A DNA stretch of 13,876 nucleotides from Polaromonas sp. YR568 (GTDB lineage Bacteria; Pseudomonadota; Gammaproteobacteria; Burkholderiales; Burkholderiaceae), in assembly GCA_945871335.1 (NCBI GenBank), contig CAMBWM010000037.1, positions 1 to 13,876 of the forward strand, given 5' to 3'. This document shows, piece by piece, positions 1 to 6,508 of the stretch (the stretch's first letter is position 1; every line of letters begins with the position of its first letter). A program made the position numbers and the translations under genes. Under the pieces are notes generated by a model, which did not search any database, was not told the origin of the DNA, and was given only the letters and a program-made list of their open reading frames with translations.

Positions 1-46
1 AACCGTTGAGCGTCTGGTCAAGCAGGGCGCTACCAAAGCGGCCTGA
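1..46 (+). CDS. rpsP: 30S ribosomal protein S16, C-terminal fragment
   Basis: Only the last 14 codons are present. In the frame that starts at base 2 they read TVERLVKQGATKAA and end in TGA at 44-46. The identification rests mainly on position: in proteobacteria S16 is encoded directly before rimM, trmD and rplS, and all three follow here in the same orientation. A short Ala/Lys-rich tail ending in KAA is also common for S16 in this group. S16 is a small-subunit protein needed for 30S assembly. The start lies outside the window, so nothing can be said about its promoter or full length. Confidence 0.82.
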   Translation, partial: TVERLVKQGATKAA

Positions 47-47
47 A

Positions 48-85
48 CGGGCTTGCAGGCCTTCTTGCGAAGGTCTGCCAACCCG
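48..85 (+). promoter_or_regulatory. Strong intercistronic hairpin between rpsP and rimM
   Basis: The core stem is GCAGGCCTTC (55-64) paired with GAAGGTCTGC (69-78), ten pairs including one G-U, closing a TTGC tetraloop at 65-68. It can be extended by two T-A pairs and by CGGG (48-51) with CCCG (82-85) around small bulges. No T-run follows, so it is not a standard intrinsic terminator. It begins two bases after the rpsP stop and ends 26 nt before the chosen rimM start. It could protect the 3' end of the rpsP mRNA or reduce expression of rimM and trmD relative to S16; that role is inferred. Confidence 0.6.
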
Positions 86-111
86 CCAGCCATGGCATGA
101 CATGCAGCAAC

Positions 112-714
112 ATGGCGACTGAATTTTCACCCGGCCTCAAGCAGGCCGCATTGCCCCATGATGCGATCGAAGTTGGTCGTATCCTCGACGCCTGGGGCGT
201 CAAGGGCTGGGTCAAGGTGCTGCCACACAGCGCAGAGCCCCAAGCTCTCTTTGCGGCCAAAGATTGGTTTTTACAAGCCCCTGAAGCCCGGTTTCGCCCG
301 GGCTTCTCGACTTTCTCGTCCACCGTATCTATCAGCCTGCAAGAGTGCAAGGTGCATTCGGACACCGTGGTCGCCAAAATCGCCGGCCTCGAAGACCGTA
401 GCGCCGCCGAGGCTTTGCGGGGTGCGCGTATTTTTTTGCCGCGCAGCAGTTTCCCCAGCGCTTCGAAAGATGAGTACTACTGGGTAGATCTGATTGGCCT
501 GGAAGTGCTCAACCGTGAAGGGCTGAGCATGGGCACGGTACGTGACCTCATGACCACCGGCCCGCATGCGGTGCTGTGTGTTGAATACCAGGCGCTTGCC
601 GAAGACGGCACCCAGTCCGCCGCCGAGCGCATGATTCCCTTTGTCGCCGCCTATGTTGACGCCGTGGATGTGCCGGGCAAGCGCATCACGGTGGATTGGC
701 AGCCCGACTATTGA
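112..714 (+). CDS. rimM: Ribosome maturation factor RimM
   Basis: RimM is a cytosolic assembly factor that binds S19 in the 30S head and helps late 16S rRNA processing. The N-terminal RimM beta-barrel begins at about residue 19 with [20 protein letters not shown]. The middle carries the typical [15 protein letters not shown] stretch (about 98-112), and the C-terminal PRC-barrel begins at [12 protein letters not shown] (121-132) and ends in [10 protein letters not shown]. The 200-residue length is slightly above the usual 170-190 because of a short N-terminal extension and a loop near 160-172. I chose the ATG at 112, giving MATEF; an in-frame ATG at 97 would add five residues. Neither has a clear Shine-Dalgarno sequence, which fits low expression relative to the flanking ribosomal protein genes. 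The stop lies 38 nt before trmD. Confidence 0.96.
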   Translation: MATEFSPGLKQAALPHDAIEVGRILDAWGVKGWVKVLPHSAEPQALFAAKDWFLQAPEARFRPGFSTFSSTVSISLQECKVHSDTVVAKIAGLEDRSAAEALRGARIFLPRSSFPSASKDEYYWVDLIGLEVLNREGLSMGTVRDLMTTGPHAVLCVEYQALAEDGTQSAAERMIPFVAAYVDAVDVPGKRITVDWQPDY

Positions 715-752
715 CGCCGGCCCCTGTTCCCCACGCCGCGCACAATACCCGC

Positions 753-1532
753 ATGCGTTTTGATGTCATCACCCTTTTCCCTGAGCTTTTCGCCCCCTTT
801 TTGACTAGCGGCGTGACGCGCCGTGCTTACGAGTCCGGCCAAGTGCAGCTGCGCCTGTGGAACCCGCGGGATTATTCAGAAGGCAATTACCGGCGCGTCG
901 ATGATCGGCCCTTTGGCGGCGGCCCGGGGATGGTCATGATGGCCGAGCCGCTGGCCTTGTGCCTGGAGGCCATACGCGCTGAGCGCGCCGACGGCGAGGC
1001 TACGCCGGCACCGGTGGTCTTGTTTTCACCCATCGGCCAGGCTCTGAACCACAGCGCAGTGGAAGGCTGGGCGGCTTCGAGCGGTGCGGTACTGGTCTGC
1101 GGCCGCTACGAAGGCGTGGACCAGCGTTTCATTGACGCGCATGTGGACTGCCAGATCAGTCTGGGCGACTTTGTACTCTCGGGTGGCGAAATCGCCGCCA
1201 TGGCCCTGATTGACGCGGTCACCCGCCTGCAGTCCGGCGTGCTTAACGACGAGGGCAGCCACCAGTTCGACAGTTTCAACCCAGCAATCGACGGCCTGCT
1301 CGACTGCCCTTATTACACCCGGCCCGAAACCTGGCGGGGCCAGGCCGTGCCGGTGCAGATGCTGTCGGGTCACCATGCGGACATAGAGCGCTGGCGCCGG
1401 GAACAGCGCCTGTTGCTGACCCAGGCCCTGCGCCCGGCTTTGCTGGAGGCGGCCCGGGCAGCTGGACGACTGACGCCCGGTGATGAGGCTTTTTTAGCCG
1501 GGCTGGCTGGAATAACCGGCAGCCCGCCGTAA
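753..1532 (+). CDS. trmD: tRNA (guanine-N1-)-methyltransferase TrmD
   Basis: TrmD methylates G37 at N1 next to the anticodon, using S-adenosylmethionine, in tRNAs that carry G36-G37, and so prevents +1 frameshifting. It is a homodimeric SPOUT enzyme with a trefoil-knot cofactor site. Seen here: the [13 protein letters not shown] start, GGGPGM (55-60), the knot segments [12 protein letters not shown] (114-125) and GDFVLSGGE (138-146), the DSF motif at 173-175 whose Asp is the expected catalytic base, and [12 protein letters not shown] (181-192). The 259-residue length is normal. The open frame extends upstream to 696, overlapping the end of rimM, but family alignment puts the start at the ATG at 753. 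No Shine-Dalgarno sequence is visible, as for rimM. The stop TAA lies just before a TATAAT box that may serve rplS. Confidence 0.98.
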   Translation: MRFDVITLFPELFAPFLTSGVTRRAYESGQVQLRLWNPRDYSEGNYRRVDDRPFGGGPGMVMMAEPLALCLEAIRAERADGEATPAPVVLFSPIGQALNHSAVEGWAASSGAVLVCGRYEGVDQRFIDAHVDCQISLGDFVLSGGEIAAMALIDAVTRLQSGVLNDEGSHQFDSFNPAIDGLLDCPYYTRPETWRGQAVPVQMLSGHHADIERWRREQRLLLTQALRPALLEAARAAGRLTPGDEAFLAGLAGITGSPP

Positions 1533-1537
1533 TTGGC

Positions 1538-1543
1538 TATAAT
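1538..1543 (+). promoter_or_regulatory. Possible -10 box of a separate rplS promoter
   Basis: A perfect TATAAT lies six bases after the trmD stop codon. No acceptable -35 hexamer occurs 16-18 bp upstream, and the bases before the box do not make a clean extended -10, so the case rests on the hexamer and its position. A start near 1550 would give rplS its own transcript with a leader of about 125 nt. That would fit the need for more L19 than TrmD, but it is inferred. Confidence 0.4.
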
Positions 1544-1549
1544 CGTAAG

Positions 1550-1673
1550 CTTTTCGGTCCTCTGGCGGCCATTGCAACCAAGCGACAACGGTTTACCGTC
1601 TTTGTCTCCTCTGGATTTGCGGTCTTTAGCGTAGCGCGTGCATGAACGAAAAAAGAAGTGAGACGGAAATTGT
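1550..1673 (+). promoter_or_regulatory. Structured leader before rplS
   Basis: This non-coding stretch separates trmD from rplS. It holds a hairpin with GACA (1584-1587) and ACGG (1588-1591) pairing to CCGT (1596-1599) and TGTC (1603-1606), a TTTA loop and a CTT bulge on the 3' side. An 8-nt direct repeat, TCCTCTGG, occurs at 1558-1565 and 1607-1614, once on each side of the hairpin. L19 leader RNAs are known in Firmicutes and Flavobacteria; I cannot tell whether this one is related. The ribosome-binding region before the ATG at 1674 is weak. Confidence 0.35.
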
Positions 1674-2039
1674 ATGAACCTGATTCAAACCCTTGAGCAA
1701 GAAGAAATTGCTCGTCTGAACAAAAGCTTTCCCGCGTACGCTCCTGGTGACACCGTCATCGTGAGCGTCAACGTGGTTGAGGGCACCCGCAAGCGTATGC
1801 AGGCTTTCGAAGGTGTGGTGATTGCCAAGCGCAACCGCGGCCTGAACTCCAGCTTCATCGTTCGCAAGATCTCCAACGGCGAAGGCGTCGAGCGTACTTT
1901 CCAGCTCTACAGCCCCTTGATCGCCAAGATCGAAGTTAAGCGCCGCGGTGACGTGCGTCGCGCCAAGCTGTATTACCTGCGCAGCCGCAGCGGCAAGTCG
2001 GCACGTATCAAGGAAAAGCTGGGCGCCAAAGCGGCCTGA
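1674..2039 (+). CDS. rplS: 50S ribosomal protein L19
   Basis: L19 sits at the interface between the large and small ribosomal subunits. The protein starts [17 protein letters not shown] and carries the family core: [19 protein letters not shown], then [20 protein letters not shown], then the FQLYSPLI and [14 protein letters not shown] segments, which are strongly basic as expected for rRNA contact. The 121-residue length is close to the usual 115-125. It is the last gene of the rpsP-rimM-trmD-rplS operon and is closed by an intrinsic terminator 35 nt after its stop. It is separated from trmD by a 141-nt gap with its own possible promoter and leader, so it may be made at a different level from TrmD. 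Confidence 0.98.
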   Translation: MNLIQTLEQEEIARLNKSFPAYAPGDTVIVSVNVVEGTRKRMQAFEGVVIAKRNRGLNSSFIVRKISNGEGVERTFQLYSPLIAKIEVKRRGDVRRAKLYYLRSRSGKSARIKEKLGAKAA

Positions 2040-2073
2040 TTGGCGGCCTCGAGCTCCAATAAACTTTCCTGAG

Positions 2074-2102
2074 AAAAGCCGCTCCCTGAGCGGCTTTTTT
2101 CT
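2074..2102 (+). terminator. Intrinsic terminator after rplS
   Basis: AAAAGCCGCTC (2074-2084) pairs with GAGCGGCTTTT (2088-2098) around a CCT loop, and the T-run continues to 2101. This is a textbook rho-independent terminator and marks the end of the rpsP operon. The next gene starts 26 nt later. Confidence 0.92.
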
Positions 2103-2127
2103 TGGCCACAGCTAACCCTTCTTAGTC

Positions 2128-2823
2128 ATGACCATCACGCGTCCGCTGCCCAAAATTGACCCCCGCACTGTGCCGGTGGTGAGCGTGGACACGCACCTGC
2201 CCGACGTGCCGGCCCAGCATCTCACGCCAGAAGCTTTGCGGGAGCGTTTTCGCCAGCCTCCTGTCTGGACGCCCGAAAGCAGTTTTGAAAAGAAATTCGG
2301 TGACCGTCAACCCGCCCCTGCGGCGGTGCTGATTGCGCTGGTTATGCGCCAGGAACTGACGCTGCTGCTGACCGAGCGTGGCGTGAACTTGTCGACCCAC
2401 TCCGGGCAGATCGCATTTCCCGGCGGGCGCACCGATGCGGGCGACCGGGACCCTGTGCACACGGCTTTGCGCGAAGCAGAAGAAGAAATCGGCTTGCCGG
2501 CCAGTCATGTTGAAGTGCTGGGCAGTCTGCCTATTTACGTCACCGGCACGGCTTACATTGTCACGCCCGTGGTGGCGCTGGTACGGCCTGGCTTTGAGCT
2601 CAAGCCCAACCCGGCTGAGGTGGCCGATGTTTTTGAAGTTCCTCTAAGCCACTTCATGAGCCCTGCCAATCACCGCCGGCACGCTTTTGAGTTCGATGGC
2701 GCTGTGCGTCAATGGTTCTCGATGCCTTACACCAGCAGTGACCCGGCCCACCCCAAGGAGCGCTACATCTGGGGAGCCACGGCCGCGATGCTTCGCAATT
2801 TTTACCGTTTCATGGCGTCCTGA
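2128..2823 (+). CDS. Nudix hydrolase, CoA pyrophosphatase (NudL) type
   Basis: The protein (231 residues) carries a Nudix box at about 99-123, ending in LREAEEEIGL. It is preceded by the pattern typical of the CoA-pyrophosphatase branch (UPF0035/NudL): LLTERGVNLSTHSGQIAFPG at 80-99. The glutamate expected after Gx5 is an aspartate, as in NudL proteins. Family members cleave the pyrophosphate of CoA and its derivatives to 3',5'-ADP and 4'-phosphopantetheine with Mg2+ or Mn2+; the substrate here is inferred from the motif. The roughly 60-residue N-terminal part is longer than in E. coli NudL, a feature I associate with betaproteobacterial members. The ATG at 2128 is the first in frame, without a clear Shine-Dalgarno sequence. 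The gene lies alone after the rplS terminator and 65 nt before a CobD/CbiB-like gene. Confidence 0.9.
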   Translation: MTITRPLPKIDPRTVPVVSVDTHLPDVPAQHLTPEALRERFRQPPVWTPESSFEKKFGDRQPAPAAVLIALVMRQELTLLLTERGVNLSTHSGQIAFPGGRTDAGDRDPVHTALREAEEEIGLPASHVEVLGSLPIYVTGTAYIVTPVVALVRPGFELKPNPAEVADVFEVPLSHFMSPANHRRHAFEFDGAVRQWFSMPYTSSDPAHPKERYIWGATAAMLRNFYRFMAS

Positions 2824-2888
2824 ACCATGCGCCTGAATTGGTCAGCTTGGAATGGCCCGGCGCTGACGCTGCGCCGTTATGATTTGTC

Positions 2889-3890
2889 ATGAGCTTTTTT
2901 GCCGTTCTGTTTGCCCTCCTGATGGAGCAGGCCAGGCCCTTGTCGCCGGGCAATTCACTGCATGCGGGTGTCCGCGCTTGGACGCGCTGGTGTAGTCGCA
3001 ACCTGGACGCGGGTCGCCAGCAGCATGGCTGGTTGGTCTGGTCCATGGCGGTGCTGCTGCCGGCGCTTCTGGCTTTTGCTATTCACTGGCTGCTATGGAG
3101 CGTGAACGGCTTGCTGGCTTTTGTCTGGAGCGTGGTGGTCTTGTACGCTTCTCTGGGTTTTCGCCAATTTAGTCACCATTTCACAGCCATACGCGACGCA
3201 TTGGACATGGGGGACGAGGAGACCGCTCGTCAGTTGCTGGCCGATTGGCAGCAGGTTGATGCCAGTTTGTTGCCGCGCAGCGAGATCGTGCGCCATGTTA
3301 TTGAGCACTCGGTGCTGGCTGCGCACCGCCATGTGTTTGGCGTTCTGAGTTGGTTTTGTATTCTGGCTGCCTTGGGTCTGGGCCCGACGGGCGCAGTGCT
3401 TTACCGTTTGAGCGAGTTCGTCGCGCGTTACTGGAGCTACAAGTTCCGCGCCTCAGGTGTGGGTGCCAGCACGGCCCTGCAACAGGCTGCTCTGGTCGCT
3501 TGGGGTGTGATTGATTTTTTACCGGCCCGCCTCACGGCCTTGGGCTTTGCGGTGGTCGGTAGTTTCGAGGACGCCATTGACAGCTGGCGCCACTACACAC
3601 AGGGCTTTGCGCTTGACGCCAAGGCCGCTTCGGCCATTCGAAATGATGGCGTTGTGCTGGCGGCCACGGCCGGTGCTGTCAATGTGCGCTTGGGCGGCAG
3701 TGCCTTGAAGGCGATTCGTCTGCCCTTTGCCCCGGGCGATGACAATGCGGTGCCGCCGGCCACCCAGGCCACACCCGGACGCGAACCTGAACTGGCGCAT
3801 CTGCGCAGCATCGTCGGTCTGGTTTGGCGCTGCGTAGTGCTGTGGATGGTGTTGTTGGCACTGCTGACACTGGCGCGACTGATCGGCTAG
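2889..3890 (+). CDS. CobD/CbiB-family integral membrane protein
   Basis: The protein has 333 residues with hydrophobic segments at about 48-70, 75-92, 148-172 and 308-330, so it is an inner-membrane protein. The region IDFLPARLTALGF (208-220) and NDGVVLAATAGAVNVRLGG (252-270) resemble the conserved parts of CbiB/CobD, the adenosylcobinamide-phosphate synthase of cobalamin assembly. The signature region after the first membrane segments is diverged, reading EHSVLAAHRHVFG (139-151), and no other cobalamin gene lies in the window. AmpE, a beta-lactamase regulator, is a distant relative. I therefore call the family and leave the activity open. The ATG at 2889 follows a TATGAT hexamer (2878-2883) by only 5 bp, so a leaderless transcript is possible. 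The gene ends 29 bp from the convergent rsgA. Confidence 0.8.
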   Translation: MSFFAVLFALLMEQARPLSPGNSLHAGVRAWTRWCSRNLDAGRQQHGWLVWSMAVLLPALLAFAIHWLLWSVNGLLAFVWSVVVLYASLGFRQFSHHFTAIRDALDMGDEETARQLLADWQQVDASLLPRSEIVRHVIEHSVLAAHRHVFGVLSWFCILAALGLGPTGAVLYRLSEFVARYWSYKFRASGVGASTALQQAALVAWGVIDFLPARLTALGFAVVGSFEDAIDSWRHYTQGFALDAKAASAIRNDGVVLAATAGAVNVRLGGSALKAIRLPFAPGDDNAVPPATQATPGREPELAHLRSIVGLVWRCVVLWMVLLALLTLARLIG

Positions 3891-3919
3891 CGCCGGCAGA
3901 GGTCAGGTTTCGCTTGTGC

Positions 3920-4888
3920 TTAGTAACGCGTTTGCGACAACTCGGAAAACAGCTCGCTGTACAAGCGGTAGCGGCTGGCGCTGATGCTGCTGGAGGCGTC
4001 GCTGCGGTTCAGCTCAGCAATCACCCCGCAGCCAGGCTCATGCAAGTGCGTGCAGTTATAGAACTTGCAGTGCTGGGCATGGACTTTGAGGTCGGGCATG
4101 TAGCCGGCCAGGTGCATGGGCTCGATGTGATGCAGCCCGAATTCCTGAAAACCCGGAGAGTCAATCAATGCGGTGCTGCGGCCGGCATCTATCCAGTACA
4201 GCGTGGTGCTGGTGGTGGTGTGCTTGCCGGAGTTCAGCGCCTGCGAAATCTCCGCTGTCAGTACGTGTGCATGCGGTATCAAGAGATTGGTGAGGCTGCT
4301 TTTGCCGGCACCCGAGGGACCCAGTACCAAGGTCTTTTTCCCCCGCATCAGCGGCATCAAAGATTGCACCGGGGTCTGCCCCGGGTCGTCCACTGCTTTG
4401 GGCTTGATCGCCAGCGACAGCATCTGGTAACCCATGGCGCGGTAGGGGGCCAGCTTGGCCCAGGCGCGGCCAAAAGGCTCGGTCAGATCACTTTTGTTCA
4501 GCGCAATGACGGGGCGTATGCCTGTGGCCTCGGCGGCAATGAGCGCCCGTGTGAGTTGGTTTTCAGAGAACTCGGGCTCGGCCGCCATCAATATGAGCAC
4601 CTGATCCAGATTGGCCGCAAAGGACTTGGTGCGCAGCTCATCCTGCCGGTAAAACAGGTTGTCGCGCGCCTCGACTTTTTCAATGGTGCCTTCGTCCTCT
4701 GACGGAAGCCAGCTCACCCGGTCACCAACCACCGCCTGGCCTTTTTTTCCACGCGGGTGGCAGATGACGCGCTCGCCGTCCGCCTTTTCAACCAGCACAT
4801 GGCGCCCGAAACCTGCGACCACCAGGCCCGCTTGCGTACCCGATACGGCGGGCCGTGCCGCACCGACCGGTTTGCCGGAAGGCTTCAA
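3920..4888 (-). CDS. rsgA: Ribosome small-subunit-dependent GTPase RsgA
   Basis: RsgA is a circularly permuted GTPase that checks late 30S assembly and releases RbfA. Domains in order: OB fold at about 20-80; GTPase domain with the G4 motif NKSD at 131-134 placed before the P-loop GPSGAGKSS at 190-198, then the switch-I-like GKHTTT (221-226) and G3 DSPG at 243-246; C-terminal zinc site Cys274, Cys279, His281 and Cys287 (CKFYNCTHLHEPGC). All key residues are intact, and 322 residues is a normal length. The start is a TTG at 4888-4886, overlapping the TGA of the upstream pterin dehydratase as TTGA; an in-frame stop lies just upstream, and no ATG precedes the conserved region. No good Shine-Dalgarno sequence is seen, so translation is probably coupled to the upstream gene. 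No terminator is visible before the convergent CobD/CbiB-like gene. Confidence 0.96.
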   Translation of the reverse strand: MKPSGKPVGAARPAVSGTQAGLVVAGFGRHVLVEKADGERVICHPRGKKGQAVVGDRVSWLPSEDEGTIEKVEARDNLFYRQDELRTKSFAANLDQVLILMAAEPEFSENQLTRALIAAEATGIRPVIALNKSDLTEPFGRAWAKLAPYRAMGYQMLSLAIKPKAVDDPGQTPVQSLMPLMRGKKTLVLGPSGAGKSSLTNLLIPHAHVLTAEISQALNSGKHTTTSTTLYWIDAGRSTALIDSPGFQEFGLHHIEPMHLAGYMPDLKVHAQHCKFYNCTHLHEPGCGVIAELNRSDASSSISASRYRLYSELFSELSQTRY

Positions 4889-5202
4889 GCCATCAAGGCG
4901 TCAACCTTGGACGCGCAAAAAAAATCACTGACGGTGATGCCCTTCACATCATGCGTGTGAAAGCGCACTGTGCATTGTTTGTAGCTCAGTGCCAATGCAG
5001 GGTGGTGGTCTTCGGCATTGGCAATGAAAGCCACTGCATTTGCAAAACCCATGGTCTGGTGAAAGTCTTTGAAGTTGAAAGATTTTTCCAACGCGCCATC
5101 AATCAGTCGCCAACCCAGCGCCTGTTCCCCATTGAGTTGGCTGAGCTGTGTGACGATTTCGGTCGCACTCATCGCGCGCCGACCCAGGTGGACCTTGTTC
5201 AT
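4885..5202 (-). CDS. Pterin-4a-carbinolamine dehydratase
   Basis: The family (PhhB/PCD) dehydrates 4a-hydroxytetrahydrobiopterin, regenerating the cofactor of aromatic amino acid hydroxylases. The protein has 105 residues, typical of the family. The active-site pattern is visible: EDHHP (64-68), an aromatic residue six positions later, the His-containing RFHTHDV (80-86), and Asp93 in TVSDF. The ATG at 5202 overlaps the stop of the upstream peptidase as ATGA; an internal ATG at residue 11 (MSATEIV) is an alternative start closer to the usual family N-terminus. No phenylalanine hydroxylase gene lies in the window, so the protein may serve pterin recycling elsewhere or another role, since PCD homologues also occur in organisms without such hydroxylases. 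A run of eight T in the coding strand (minus strand, 4924-4917) lies near the 3' end. Confidence 0.93.
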   Translation of the reverse strand: MNKVHLGRRAMSATEIVTQLSQLNGEQALGWRLIDGALEKSFNFKDFHQTMGFANAVAFIANAEDHHPALALSYKQCTVRFHTHDVKGITVSDFFCASKVDALMA

Positions 5203-6473
5203 CCGGCGACGCCCATGCGGGCCAGGCGCTCACTGGCGGGCGGGTGCGAGTAATAAAACTTCACAAATACCGGGTCCGGCGTGAGCGTGCTGGCGTTGTC
5301 CTGGTACAGCTTGAGCAGTGCGCTGGCCAGATCGCGACCGTCGGTTTGCATCGCAGCATAGGCATCGGCTTGAAATTCATGCTGACGCGAGAGCTGCGCC
5401 ATCAGCGGCGAGATGAAAAAGCTGAACAGCGGCACCGCCAGCATGAACAGCAGCAGCGCCAGCGCATCATTGGGCGCGCCCAAATTGGGACGAACGCCCA
5501 GGCCGGTGTAAAACCAGAGCTGTTGTGACAAAAAACCAATCAGCGCAAAACCCGCCAGGCTCATGGCAAACAGCATGACGATTCGCTGAATGATGTGCTT
5601 GTGCTTGAAGTGACCCAGCTCGTGGGCCAGCACGGCGTCTACTTCCGCCGGAGTGAGTTGCTTAAGCAGCGTGTCGTAAAACACCACGCGCTTGGCAGCA
5701 CCGAAACCGGTGAAATAGGCATTGGCATGCGCCGAGCGCTTGCTGCCATCCATCACATAAAGTCCCTTGGCTGCGAATCCGCAGCGCTGCATCAGGGCGG
5801 TGACGCGGGCTTTCAGGCTGTCGTCCTCGAGCGGCTTGAACTTATTGAAGATCGGAGCGATCACCGTCGGGTACAGCACCAGCACCAGCAGGTTAAAACC
5901 CATCCACACTGCCCAGGCCCACAGCCACCAGAGCGGGCCGGCGCTGTTCATCAGCCACAAGATGAGCGCCACGATCGGCAGCCCGATCACCATGCCGACG
6001 AGCGTCGACTTGAGCAGGTCGGCCAGCCAAAGTTGCAAGCTCATTTTGTTGAAGCCAAAGCGCTCTTCAATGCGGAAGGTGCTGTACAGCGTGAAAGGCA
6101 AATCAAGCGCGCCACTGATCAGGCCAAAGCCAGCCACCAACGCCATTTGCGTTGCCAGCGGCCCCCATTGCGCTAGCGCGGAGCCGACCAGCGCCTGATT
6201 GAGCGTGTCCAGCCCGCCTAGCAATGTCCAGCCCAGCAGCAGGGCAGAGCCGAAAGCCAGTTCCAGCAGGGCAAAGCGTGCTTTGGTCAAGGTGTAGTCA
6301 GCGGCTTTTTGGTGTGATGCCAGAGAAATGGTTGCCGCAAAAGCGCGTGGCACCGTATCGCGGTGGAGCGACACGTGGCGGATCTGGCGTGAGCTCAGGT
6401 ACAGCTTGAGCAGCAGGCCGAGCACCAGCGCCGCTGAAAAAACAAGGGTCCATGTGAGGGATAGATCAGTCAT
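5199..6473 (-). CDS. M48-family zinc metallopeptidase, Ste24/CAAX-protease-like, integral membrane
   Basis: The protein has 424 residues and the Ste24p layout: about seven hydrophobic segments (near 8-26, 66-88, 104-124, 155-175, 181-203, 296-318 and 338-358) with the zinc motif HELGH at 284-288. The third ligand is expected to be Glu366 in the SRQHEFQAD segment, and the SHPPASERL stretch (409-417) is also typical. NAYFTG (251-256) matches the conserved substrate-side motif. In eukaryotes Ste24 cleaves CAAX prenyl proteins; bacteria lack those, so the natural substrates are unknown and membrane-protein quality control is a guess. It is the first gene of a three-gene reverse cluster; its TGA overlaps the next ATG by 4 nt. 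The ATG at 6473 lies 35 bp from the divergent orn start, so both promoters must share or flank that gap. Confidence 0.93.
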   Translation of the reverse strand: MTDLSLTWTLVFSAALVLGLLLKLYLSSRQIRHVSLHRDTVPRAFAATISLASHQKAADYTLTKARFALLELAFGSALLLGWTLLGGLDTLNQALVGSALAQWGPLATQMALVAGFGLISGALDLPFTLYSTFRIEERFGFNKMSLQLWLADLLKSTLVGMVIGLPIVALILWLMNSAGPLWWLWAWAVWMGFNLLVLVLYPTVIAPIFNKFKPLEDDSLKARVTALMQRCGFAAKGLYVMDGSKRSAHANAYFTGFGAAKRVVFYDTLLKQLTPAEVDAVLAHELGHFKHKHIIQRIVMLFAMSLAGFALIGFLSQQLWFYTGLGVRPNLGAPNDALALLLFMLAVPLFSFFISPLMAQLSRQHEFQADAYAAMQTDGRDLASALLKLYQDNASTLTPDPVFVKFYYSHPPASERLARMGVAG

Positions 6474-6508
6474 CCCGCCAAGTTTAGGGCATCAGCGAGA
6501 ATCTAGAG

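Noticed and set aside
97..111. Earlier ATG for rimM
   Set aside because: It would add only MTCSN, with no better ribosome-binding site; the ATG at 112 gives an N-terminus more like related RimM proteins. Not decisive.
3824..4702. Forward open frame of 292 codons opposite rsgA
   Set aside because: It lies antisense to a complete, motif-perfect rsgA, overlaps the end of the CobD/CbiB-like gene, and its translation shows no recognisable domain. Long antisense frames are common in GC-rich DNA.
5595..6176. Forward open frame of 193 codons opposite the M48 peptidase
   Set aside because: His/Gln/Arg-rich shadow of a gene with an intact HELGH site.
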